A stretch of 64,000 bases of DNA from assembly GCA_023473795.1 (NCBI GenBank), contig JAMCYS010000127.1:1-64000 (forward strand), written 5' to 3'. Source of the DNA: Chloroflexota bacterium (GTDB taxonomy: Bacteria; Chloroflexota; UBA6077; FW602-bin22; JAMCYS01). Below, one piece after another: positions 38,200-45,133 of this stretch; the first letter of the stretch is position 1, and the number at the start of each line of letters is the position of its first letter. Made by a program: the position numbers and the translations under genes. A model generated the notes under the pieces. That model worked only from the letters and a program-made list of their open reading frames with translations. It had not been told where the DNA came from and made no database searches.

Positions 38200-38406
38200 G
38201 TGGCGGAGAAGAAAAGGTTCCTTCTACGCCTCAGCCCGGAGCTCTGGGAGGAAATCAACCGTTGGGCGGCCCAGGACCTCCGCAGCGTCAACGCCCAGAT
38301 CGAGTTCGTTCTGCGGCGGGCGGTCGACGAAAGGCGGCGCCGAAAACGGCTCCCCCGCGACGGCGAGCCAAACGGGGGTGACCGGGAGGCGGCTTCGCCG
38401 GAGTAA
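38200..38406 (+). CDS. Ribbon-helix-helix (Arc/HicB-like) DNA-binding protein
   Basis: 68-residue protein: [20 protein letters not shown] supplies the beta strand and first helix, and [25 protein letters not shown] the second helix, the Arc-type RHH fold that binds DNA as a dimer. The C-terminal tail is charged and probably disordered. GTG 38200; the ribosome site is weak (AGTAGG). Located directly behind the SPFH gene and likely the repressor of the palindrome at 37267. Hidden in the ORF track within a longer shadow reading frame (37957-38406). Confidence 0.8.
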   Translation: MAEKKRFLLRLSPELWEEINRWAAQDLRSVNAQIEFVLRRAVDERRRRKRLPRDGEPNGGDREAASPE

Positions 38407-38407
38407 G

Positions 38408-38948
38408 CCGGCCTGGCCAGCGCGGCTCAAGAGGCTCATCGGGGTGGTGTTCGAAGAGCAGAATCTGTACGAGCGGCTTTCGGCACGCAACAATCTGCGC
38501 TTCAACTGCTGGCTCTATGACCTGCCCGAACGCCGTATCGAGGAGATGCTGGAACTAGCGGGACTGCGGGAGCGAGCCAAAGACCCTGTGCGGACATATT
38601 CGAACAGCATGAAGCAGCGATTGATGATTGCCCGGGCCCTGCCGCACAAGCCGCCGGTGCTGTTCCTCGACGAGCCGACCCGCGGGCTCGACCCAGTCGC
38701 CGCCCGCGATGTGCGTGGCACCATCGAGCAGTTGCGTCAGGAAGGGACTACCATCCTGCTGACCACGCACCTTCTGGACGAGGCTGACCATCTCTGCCAG
38801 CGTCTCTCGTTCATCGTCGCCGGCGGCACGCCGCGCGACCTGAAGCTCTCATACGGCAAACGCGCCGTTGTCCTCACGCTCGCCGACCCCAGCAGCGCGG
38901 GCCAATTGTCGGATGTAACGCTCAGCGTGGACGATCCCGATGAGGACC
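38408..38948 (+). pseudogene. Remnant of an ABC transporter ATPase, truncated at both ends
   Basis: The frame (track ORF 38378-39010) enters the family at the Q-loop (RLIGVVFEEQNLYERLSARNNL) and continues through the signature region (TYSNSMKQRLMIARAL, with SNSMKQ where the C motif is expected), Walker B VLFLDEPTRGLDP and the H-loop LLTTHLLDEADHL. The first roughly 80-90 residues with Walker A are missing, and no plausible start codon exists outside the RHH gene. After FIVAGGTPRDLKLSYGKRAVVLTL the similarity fades near 38948. No permease gene follows. Interpreted as a deletion relic of a DrrA-type exporter. Confidence 0.8.
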
Positions 38949-39374
38949 GGAGTGCGGTCGGGCGAGGAAACGGAGCACCCCACGGACGAATAGGCGCTCG
39001 TCGTGGCTGAGTTCGGACGATCGCCGTTCCACTTCCTCAGGGGACAGTCCGGACCAGCGAATCACTGGGGTCCCGCCGCCGGTTTCCTCGCGCATGAGGA
39101 ATCCTTTCTCCACCAGACTATCCACAATCTGCCAAGATTCGTGCTCGCCTAGCATTGGTGGCTGGTCGTGGCGCAGCCACGAGCGCCAGACGGCCGACAT
39201 CAATTCCCGCGGCGACACGCCGGCTGCTTGAGCGTCGCTTCTGACTCGCAGCACCAGGAGCCGTTGGACCTGCTCAACTGTCGGTCCGGCGTCCCGCTCG
39301 GCGCGCTCCGCCAGGGCCGCCACGATCCTATCGGCAAGTCGCTGCAACTCAGTTGCTTCTCCGTCCTGCCCCAT
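38922..39374 (-). CDS. Hypothetical protein, helical, 150 residues
   Basis: Not recognised. The sequence has mixed helical character (ELQRLADRIVAALAERAERD; VEQVQRLLVLRVRSDAQAAG) and a middle stretch (WRSWLRHDQPPMLGEHESWQIVDSLVEKGFLMREET) that resembles a winged-helix-like region, without a clear motif. Its last residues (ARPHSGPHRDRPR) lie across the 3' end of the ABC relic, so the C terminus may come from a recombination junction. ATG 39374; GAGG lies about 11 bases upstream. No partner is evident. Confidence 0.5.
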   Translation of the reverse strand: MGQDGEATELQRLADRIVAALAERAERDAGPTVEQVQRLLVLRVRSDAQAAGVSPRELMSAVWRSWLRHDQPPMLGEHESWQIVDSLVEKGFLMREETGGGTPVIRWSGLSPEEVERRSSELSHDERLFVRGVLRFLARPHSGPHRDRPR

Positions 39375-39590
39375 GCTTGCTCAGCCTCGCGACTTCGACT
39401 CTTTGTGGCATTCATCCCGCTGCGGAGCCAAAAAGCAGGTAGCATGCCGCGGCGCTCGACCGGGCACGGGCAGCGCCGGATGCCGGCGGAGGATGACGGC
39501 GCCATCCGGGGCATCCTCTGGCCCCCGGGGGAAGGTTCGGGCGTCGGCGCGGCCCTTAGCGAGTGCGGTTTGGCTTCCGCGCCACTCCGG
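39375..39590. other. Gene-free stretch beside the ABC relic
   Basis: 216 bases with no supported gene, RNA or terminator; the track ORFs crossing it are out-of-frame shadows. It may be further decayed sequence from the same rearrangement. Confidence 0.45.
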
Positions 39591-40163
39591 CTAGGGCCTT
39601 GAATTCAGCAGCCGGTATTGTACCAATACCTGCTTGGTAGAGATGATGGAGAAGGAGTTGTCCAGTTTGACGGTGAAATTGCCCGCGGCCGAACTGGGCA
39701 GCTGCGTGCTATAGGAGCGTCTGATGCGCTGCGGTCCGTAAACGGTCGTCCCGCCCGGGTCGACTATCGTTAGGTCGACGTCGCTGTCTACCGTGATGGC
39801 GAGGTCTAGAGTCTGGCCTGGGAGCGCGGCGATGGATAGCTGTACCTGCCGGCGCGGTGGCACTTCGACCGTCTCGTGCCGCACGGTCTCCGGCAGGGGC
39901 GTGGCGGTCGGCCTGGCCGGCGGGTTGGTGGGCAGCGGTGGCGGCGTTGGCATGGGCGTTGGGCTTGGCGGGCGGGTCGCCGTGGGGCTGGGGATTTCGC
40001 GAACGGGTGTGCGCGTCGGCGCCACTAGCACGGTAGCCGTCTGGGGAGCGGCCACCGTGGGCGGATCGCGTGGCGCGAACATGACCGAGGCGGCGACGGT
40101 CAGCGTCGCCAGCGCCAGGCCGAATACGAGCCCGAACAAGAAGCTGACCCGGTCCACCTGCAT
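39591..40163 (-). CDS. Exported membrane-anchored protein with Pro/Thr linker and GOLD-like domain
   Basis: 190 residues. One N-terminal membrane helix (VSFLFGLVFGLALATLTVAASVMF), a long Pro/Thr-rich spacer (SPTATRPPSPTPMPTPPPLPT), then a C-terminal beta-sandwich of about 90 residues (LSIAALPGQTLDLAITVDSD, DLTIVDPGGTTVYGPQRIRR, AGNFTVKLDNSFS) that resembles the emp24/GOLD-like fold found in some prokaryotic proteins. ATG 40163 after GAGGAG; the ORF-track start lies six codons earlier. Probably a surface adhesion or cell-wall-associated protein; function unknown. Confidence 0.7.
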   Translation of the reverse strand: MQVDRVSFLFGLVFGLALATLTVAASVMFAPRDPPTVAAPQTATVLVAPTRTPVREIPSPTATRPPSPTPMPTPPPLPTNPPARPTATPLPETVRHETVEVPPRRQVQLSIAALPGQTLDLAITVDSDVDLTIVDPGGTTVYGPQRIRRSYSTQLPSSAAGNFTVKLDNSFSIISTKQVLVQYRLLNSRP

Positions 40164-40203
40164 CGACCCCGGTCTCCTCACCGCCCCGTGCGACTACTTT
40201 CGA

Positions 40204-40232
40204 ATTGTAGCAGGCGCATTAATAGGGAACAA
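40204..40232 (-). promoter_or_regulatory. Promoter of the GOLD-like protein gene (minus strand)
   Basis: Minus strand TTGTTC (40227-40232), 17 bases, TACAAT (40204-40209), 40 bases ahead of the ATG. Confidence 0.75.
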
Positions 40233-40266
40233 GCAAGGTGCGGCTCTCGCCAACGCGTTGGCGCCG

Positions 40267-40275
40267 TGCTACAAT
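40267..40275 (+). promoter_or_regulatory. Extended -10 promoter for the zinc-ribbon/RNase H operon
   Basis: TGCTACAAT: an extended -10 element (TGN then TACAAT) about 40 bases before the ATG; no convincing -35 box. Confidence 0.5.
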
Positions 40276-40314
40276 CCCCGAGCCGAGGCTGCAGGTTCGT
40301 CGGGGGGATTGGCT

Positions 40315-41022
40315 ATGCGGAAAGTCGAAATACTCTATCGATTGCAGGTTGTAGATCTGGACCTCGAAGAGAAAGGGTGTCGCTTGCAGGATGTCGAGGC
40401 GCGGCTGGGCGAGAGCCCCGAGCTGCTCGCCGCCCGCGAGGCTTGCCGGGCAGGCGAGGCTGCCCGGCAGCGGGGGGAGGCCGAGTTGCGCGAGCACGAG
40501 TTCCTCGTCGCTCGCGTTGAAGGCAAGCTGAAAGAAGTCAACGCCGTCCTTTACAAGTCCAATCCCAAACAGACCACGAAGGAACTGTCCAATCTTCAGA
40601 AGGAAGCCGACCTGCTCCTGCAGCAGCGCGGCAAGGCCGAGGACCTGGCGCTCGCCGACATGGACAGCGTGGAGGCATTGCAGGCCGACCTGCGGCGGTT
40701 GCGGCAGGAGTTGAGCGAGGCAGAGGTCGCTTGGCGCCAGGAGCAACAGGACTTGACTGCCCAGCGCGAGACACTCCTGGGGGAGAAGGCTGAGCTGGAA
40801 CGGACGCGGTCGGAGTTGGCGGGGCTGGCCGACCCCGCCCAACTGGTCGTGTATGAGGGTCTGCGCCGCCAGAAAGGCGGTCGGGCTGTCGCCCGCGTGG
40901 AACAGAGCCTGTGCACCGGTTGCCGCATCTCGATGGCCCTGCAGCAGGTACAGCGGGCCCGCGGCAACCCCGGACTCACCTTCTGCAGCAGCTGTGGCCG
41001 CATTCTCTATGTCCCTCACTGA
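40315..41022 (+). CDS. Coiled-coil protein with C-terminal C4 zinc ribbon
   Basis: 235 residues. About residues 5-180 form a long antiparallel coiled coil (LLQQRGKAEDLALADMDSVEALQADLRRLRQEL), followed by a zinc ribbon with two CxxC pairs: QSLCTGCRISM and FCSSCGRILYV. This is the widespread bacterial 'C4-type zinc ribbon domain' protein, often next to RNase H genes; the role is unclear but nucleic-acid binding is suspected. ATG 40315 with GGGGGGA upstream; the ORF-track start at 39793 is a shadow extension. The RNase H gene begins 14 bases before its stop. Confidence 0.87.
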   Translation: MRKVEILYRLQVVDLDLEEKGCRLQDVEARLGESPELLAAREACRAGEAARQRGEAELREHEFLVARVEGKLKEVNAVLYKSNPKQTTKELSNLQKEADLLLQQRGKAEDLALADMDSVEALQADLRRLRQELSEAEVAWRQEQQDLTAQRETLLGEKAELERTRSELAGLADPAQLVVYEGLRRQKGGRAVARVEQSLCTGCRISMALQQVQRARGNPGLTFCSSCGRILYVPH

Positions 41023-41464
41023 CCCACAGACAAGCGGCGGACAGCGAACCGCGATTCTGCACAGCGACGGCGCCAGCTGGGGCAATCCCGGCGAATCCGG
41101 CATCGCCTACGTCCTCAAGGATGGGCGCGGCCGCGAGCTGGCTGCCGAGGCCCGATACATCGGCAAGGCCACCAACAACGTCGCCGAGTACCGGGCCCTG
41201 ATCGCCGGTTTGGAGAAAGCCCGCTCCCTGGGAATCGAGGAACTCGACATCCGGCTGGACAGCGAGCTTGTGGTCAGCCAGCTGAACGGTTCCTACCGCG
41301 TGCGCGCCGCCCATTTGTACCAACTGTACACTCGTGCCCTGGCTCTGCTGACGTCGTTCCCCAAAGTCGCCGTCCGCCACGTGCCCCGGTCTCAAAACTC
41401 CCGGGCCGATGCTCTTGCCGCCGGGGCCATCAAGGGTGCTCTCCAGGCACGCCGGCAAGCCTAG
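41009..41464 (+). CDS. Ribonuclease HI family protein
   Basis: Cuts RNA in RNA-DNA hybrids. The 151 residues have the four catalytic acids of RNase HI: Asp in LHSDGASWGNPG, Glu in NNVAEYRALIAGL, Asp in LDSELVV and Asp in SRADALA. It lacks the basic protrusion of E. coli RnhA, like the short archaeal/Gram-positive type. ATG 41009 overlaps the zinc-ribbon gene by 14 bases, so translation is probably coupled. The weak possibility of a reverse-transcriptase-like paralogue cannot be excluded. Confidence 0.88.
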   Translation: MSLTDPQTSGGQRTAILHSDGASWGNPGESGIAYVLKDGRGRELAAEARYIGKATNNVAEYRALIAGLEKARSLGIEELDIRLDSELVVSQLNGSYRVRAAHLYQLYTRALALLTSFPKVAVRHVPRSQNSRADALAAGAIKGALQARRQA

Positions 41465-41557
41465 CCGTTCCCTCGCCTGCTCACAAGACCGGCAACCGTC
41501 TCGCCGCCAATCCAACAACCCGTGGCAAAGTCACTTAATAATCCCTTAATGATCCCC

Positions 41558-41586
41558 TTGATTTTGCCTTGCTGGTGCGCTAGAAT
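41558..41586 (+). promoter_or_regulatory. Promoter of the dcw (division and cell wall) cluster
   Basis: TTGATT (41558-41563), 17 bases, TAGAAT (41581-41586). The first TGGG box of the mraZ operator begins on the last base of the -10 element. Confidence 0.88.
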
Positions 41587-41658
41587 GGGCTCACGTGGGT
41601 AGAAGTGGGGACAAGTGGGGCTGTCCTGGGGATAAGTCGAGGCGGGTGGGGATAAGTC
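41586..41658 (+). promoter_or_regulatory. MraZ operator: phased TGGG boxes
   Basis: TGGG occurs at 41586, 41596, 41606, 41616, 41627 and 41647. The first four are exactly 10 bases apart, and the last two belong to a 12-base direct repeat (TGGGGATAAGTC) 20 bases apart. MraZ is known to bind TGGGN repeats spaced about one helical turn near its own promoter. The array covers the -10 box, the transcription start and the leader. Confidence 0.85.
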
Positions 41659-41659
41659 C

Positions 41660-42091
41660 GTGTTTATGGGTCAGTATGACCACACAGTGGACGATAAGGG
41701 CAGGGTGGCCATCCCCGCGCGCTTTCGCACCTACTTCGCCGACGGCCTGGTGGTTACCCGCGGTCTGGAGCGCTGCCTGCTCGTCTACACGGCGTCTGAC
41801 TGGGCTTCGCTCGCCGAGCGCATCGCCAAATTGCCACTGACGCAATCGGACGCGCGCGCCTTCACTCGCTTTCTCTTCTCGGGCGCCATGGACGTGCAGC
41901 TCGACCGCCAGGGCCGAGTGGTGATCCCCGGCTATCTCCGCGAGTATGCCAACGTCAAAGAGAACGTCGTCATCATAGGCGTCAACACCAGGCTCGAGGT
42001 TTGGGACCAGCAGAGCTGGCAGCAGACCGTGAGTCAGGCCGAGGAGGAGAGCGCGCTGACTGCCGAGCATCTCGCGGCACTCGGCATCTAG
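41660..42091 (+). CDS. mraZ: MraZ, transcriptional regulator of the dcw cluster
   Basis: 143-residue protein made of two AbrB-like swapped-hairpin repeats: FMGQYDHTVDDKGRVAIPARFR and MDVQLDRQGRVVIPGYLREY, with the DxKGR/DxxGR signatures. MraZ forms ring-shaped oligomers and represses its own operon through TGGG repeats, which are present just upstream. GTG 41660 gives the usual MFMG start; ATG 41666 is possible. First gene of the cluster. Confidence 0.95.
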   Translation: MFMGQYDHTVDDKGRVAIPARFRTYFADGLVVTRGLERCLLVYTASDWASLAERIAKLPLTQSDARAFTRFLFSGAMDVQLDRQGRVVIPGYLREYANVKENVVIIGVNTRLEVWDQQSWQQTVSQAEEESALTAEHLAALGI

Positions 42092-42105
42092 CGCTTCCCT
42101 CATCG

Positions 42106-43053
42106 ATGTTTTCCACAGGCGACCACAAGCCAGTACTGCTGAACGCCGTGGTGGCCTACTTGCGGCCCCAAGCCGGCGGCAAGTACGTGGACGGCACGAT
42201 TGGCGGGGGTGGACACGCCGCGGCGATCCTCGAGGCCTCCGGGCCTTCGGGGAGGCTGCTCGGATTGGACGTAGACGAGGAAGCCGCGCAACGAGCGCGA
42301 GACATCCTGGCGCCCTTCGGCCAGCGGGCGCTGGTAGTGAATGCCAGCTACACAGAGTTGGCTGGCCTGGCACAGGAGAATGGTTTCGAGCCGGCCGATG
42401 GAGTCCTGCTCGACCTAGGGTTGTCGTCATATCAGCTGAATGACGCGGCGCGCGGCTTCAGCTTCCAGCGGGAGGCGCCACTCGATATGCGGTTCGACCA
42501 GCGCCAGGCGACGACGGCTGCCGGCCTTCTTGCCACCCTCGGCGAGCAGGAATTGGCCGACATCTTCTACTTGTACGGCGAGGAGCGCCGGTCGCGGGCT
42601 CTGGCCCGAGCCGTTGTGGCGGAGCGCAGGCGACGACCCATCACCACGACGACTGAGTTCGCCTCGCTCGTGGCGAGGGTCGTGCACGGTCGGCCGGGCG
42701 GAATCCATCCCGCGACCAGGGCGTTCCAGGCGCTGCGCATTGCCGTCAATGGCGAGCTGGCGAACGTGGAGTCGGTGTTGCCCCAGGCCCTCGAGATCTT
42801 GCGGCCCGGCGGGCGGCTGGCGGTGATCGCCTTTCACTCGCTCGAGGACCGACTCGTCAAGCGGTTCTTCCAGCGAGAGGCGGCGGGCTGTCTATGTCCG
42901 CCGGAATTGCCGCAATGCGTCTGCGGACATCAGCCGCGTTTGGCGATCCTAACCAAGAAGCCCGTGGTGGCCTCGGCGGAAGAGGCCGCGGAGAACCCGC
43001 GCAGCCGCAGTGCCAAACTGCGGGTGGCGGAGCGGTTGGCGGTGGCGGCATGA
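42106..43053 (+). CDS. rsmH: 16S rRNA (cytosine-1402-N4) methyltransferase
   Basis: Methylates C1402 in the ribosomal P site using S-adenosylmethionine. The 315 residues begin FSTGDHKPVLLNAVVAYL, then the SAM site YVDGTIGGGGHAAAIL, DGVLLDLGLSSYQLNDAARGFSF, and IAFHSLEDRLVKRFF; the C-terminal SRSAKLRVAERL is also typical. ATG 42106 replaces the long ORF-track extension, which overlaps mraZ; no clear ribosome site precedes it, so coupling to mraZ 14 bases upstream is possible. The stop overlaps ftsL as ATGA. Confidence 0.96.
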   Translation: MFSTGDHKPVLLNAVVAYLRPQAGGKYVDGTIGGGGHAAAILEASGPSGRLLGLDVDEEAAQRARDILAPFGQRALVVNASYTELAGLAQENGFEPADGVLLDLGLSSYQLNDAARGFSFQREAPLDMRFDQRQATTAAGLLATLGEQELADIFYLYGEERRSRALARAVVAERRRRPITTTTEFASLVARVVHGRPGGIHPATRAFQALRIAVNGELANVESVLPQALEILRPGGRLAVIAFHSLEDRLVKRFFQREAAGCLCPPELPQCVCGHQPRLAILTKKPVVASAEEAAENPRSRSAKLRVAERLAVAA

Positions 43054-43379
43054 GGGCGCAGGCGATACCGGTGCGGGCGACCGTGCAGCGGCGGCCGCGC
43101 GGTGACGAATGGCTCCTGGCGGCGGGGCTGGCCATGCTCGCCGTGGCGGTCCTGGCGGTTGGTCTACTGTATCTTCGCCTGGCGAGCAGTGTGGCGACTG
43201 GCGGTTACGATGTGCTGAAATTGGAGAACGAGCGTTCGCGTTGGCAGATCGCCAACCAGCAGATTTCCTACAAGGCGGCTGAACTGTCTTCGCTGGTTCG
43301 CGTCGAGCAAGAGGCGCGGGAGACGCTCAAGATGGCGCCGACCAAGGAGATCTTGTATCTGCGGGCGCGGGTCCGCTAG
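43050..43379 (+). CDS. ftsL: FtsL-like cell division protein
   Basis: 109-residue bitopic protein: cytoplasmic basic tail, one membrane helix (EWLLAAGLAMLAVAVLAVGLLYL), then an extracytoplasmic heptad-like region (LKLENERSRWQIANQQISYKAAEL) and the end RVEQEARETLKMAP. FtsL sequences diverge strongly; the call rests on this layout and its position between rsmH and ftsI. It should pair with FtsQ and an FtsB/DivIC protein such as that at 9307. ATG 43050 overlaps the rsmH stop by four bases. Confidence 0.82.
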   Translation: MRAQAIPVRATVQRRPRGDEWLLAAGLAMLAVAVLAVGLLYLRLASSVATGGYDVLKLENERSRWQIANQQISYKAAELSSLVRVEQEARETLKMAPTKEILYLRARVR

Positions 43380-43399
43380 CCGGGGGCGCAGGCGGCACG

Positions 43400-45133
43400 A
43401 TGGGTGGACGGGCCGGACGTTACTATGCCAACCAGTTGGGCGAAAGCCCCTGGCGTCTCTCGGCGGTTGTGGTTCTGCTGGCGGTTTTCGCCATCGTCGT
43501 CGTGGGGAAGCTTTTCTTGATGCAGATCGTACAGCATGGCTACTACCTAGGCCTGGCAACGGAGGAGCACCGGAGCGTGCGCCAGCTGCAGCCGCAGCGA
43601 GGCACGGTCCTCGCCCGCGACGGGGCGCCGCTGGCGGTGAGCGTGCCTTACGAGACCTTGCTGGCGGACGCCACTCACATGACAGACAAGGGCGATGTGG
43701 CACGGCGGCTGGCCACAGCCCTGGGCGGGAACCAGGCAAGCCTTGCGGCCAAACTGACGACCGCGGGTGACAAGCCTGCCATGCTGCAGAGCAGCCTGAG
43801 CGCCGAGCAGGCCGACCGCGTGCGGGGACTGCACTTGCTGAACGTCTACTTCGAAACCGAACCGCTGCGCCTGCACCCGGAAGGGGGGCTGGCCAGCCAG
43901 GTGCTGGGCTTCGTGGGCCGGGACTACGCCGGCCTGGCTGGGTTGGAGATGGCCTGGAACGATGAACTGGGTGGCCGGCTAGGCAGCGTCGAAGCTGAGG
44001 TCGACACGGCCGGCGACGCCATCGCCCTCGGTGCCCTGGACTACGTGGCGCCGGTGAGCGGCGCGGACCTCTTGACGACTATCGACCGCTATACCCAGCG
44101 CCTGGTGGAACAGCAGCTGAATGCGGCGGTGGAAGCCCACAATCCAGAATCGGCGACCATCATCGTGCTGGAGCCACGCACCGGCGCCATATTGGCCATG
44201 GCCACGCGCCCCAGCTACTCGCTGGCTGATCCAGACTACTTGGAGCCTGAGAACGAGCCTCTCTACCGCATCCCGGCGGTCAGCGATGTCTACGAGCCGG
44301 GTTCGGTCTTCAAGGTGATCACCATGTCTGCCGGCATCGACTCTGGCGCCGTGCAACCGGACGAAACCTACGACGACAAGGGCTACGTCGTCGAGGGGGA
44401 CGTGACGATTAGGAACGCGGACGGCATTGGCCGAGGCATTCAGACCATGGCCGAAATCCTGCAAAAGTCGCTGAACACGGGGTCGTCCTACGTTGCTAGG
44501 AAGCTGGGGCCCGACCGCTTCTACCAGTATGTGCGCGCTTTTGGCTTCGGTGAGCCGACCGCTGTCGACCTGCCTGGCGAGGCAGCCGGACTGGTGCGTG
44601 ACAACAAGGCCAGCGGCTGGTCTGGCAGCGACCTCCTGACGAATTCCTTTGGTCAGGGCATCGCCGTGACGCCACTGCAAATGGCGCGGGGTGTGGCAGT
44701 GGTGGCCAACGGGGGGCTGCTGATGCAGCCACAGATCGTGCGTGAGGTTCGGTCGGCCGGTGGCGTCCGACACATCGCTCCGCAGACCGTCCGCCGGGTG
44801 ATCTCTCCCAAGACCGCCAGCATCTTGACCAACATGATGGTCAACGCGGTGGATAAGAGTGTGGTGGGCCTGGCCAAGCTGAATGGCTACCGAGTCGCTG
44901 GCAAGTCCGGTACGGCCGAGATTCTGGTCGATGGGCGCTATGCGCCCAACGATACGGTGGCCTCTTTTGTGGGCTTCGCGCCGGCGGACGATCCGCGGTT
45001 TCTCGTGCTGGTGGCGGTCACTCGGCCGAAGGACAATATCTGGGGTGAGGCGGTGGCGGCGCCTATCTTCGCCACAATCATGCAGGACTTGCTGGCGCAC
45101 GCCGGGGTGGCGCCGGCCCTTGACGGACAATGA
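43400..45133 (+). CDS. ftsI: Peptidoglycan transpeptidase FtsI (class B PBP)
   Basis: Septal transpeptidase of 577 residues: one N-terminal membrane helix (LSAVVVLLAVFAIVVVGKLFLM), a dimerisation domain (RGTVLARDGAPLAVSVPY), and the transpeptidase domain with SxxK in EPGSVFKVITM (about 297-300), SxN in KSLNTGSS and KSGTAEI as the KTG-type box. No PASTA domains are visible, unlike many Gram-positive homologues. ATG 43400 lacks a clear ribosome site. The stop overlaps murF as ATGA. Partners are FtsW and FtsQLB. Confidence 0.95.
   Translation: MGGRAGRYYANQLGESPWRLSAVVVLLAVFAIVVVGKLFLMQIVQHGYYLGLATEEHRSVRQLQPQRGTVLARDGAPLAVSVPYETLLADATHMTDKGDVARRLATALGGNQASLAAKLTTAGDKPAMLQSSLSAEQADRVRGLHLLNVYFETEPLRLHPEGGLASQVLGFVGRDYAGLAGLEMAWNDELGGRLGSVEAEVDTAGDAIALGALDYVAPVSGADLLTTIDRYTQRLVEQQLNAAVEAHNPESATIIVLEPRTGAILAMATRPSYSLADPDYLEPENEPLYRIPAVSDVYEPGSVFKVITMSAGIDSGAVQPDETYDDKGYVVEGDVTIRNADGIGRGIQTMAEILQKSLNTGSSYVARKLGPDRFYQYVRAFGFGEPTAVDLPGEAAGLVRDNKASGWSGSDLLTNSFGQGIAVTPLQMARGVAVVANGGLLMQPQIVREVRSAGGVRHIAPQTVRRVISPKTASILTNMMVNAVDKSVVGLAKLNGYRVAGKSGTAEILVDGRYAPNDTVASFVGFAPADDPRFLVLVAVTRPKDNIWGEAVAAPIFATIMQDLLAHAGVAPALDGQ

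Noticed and set aside
38378-39010. Intact ABC transporter ATPase
   Set aside because: Lacks Walker A and a proper start; the apparent start codon lies inside the RHH gene.
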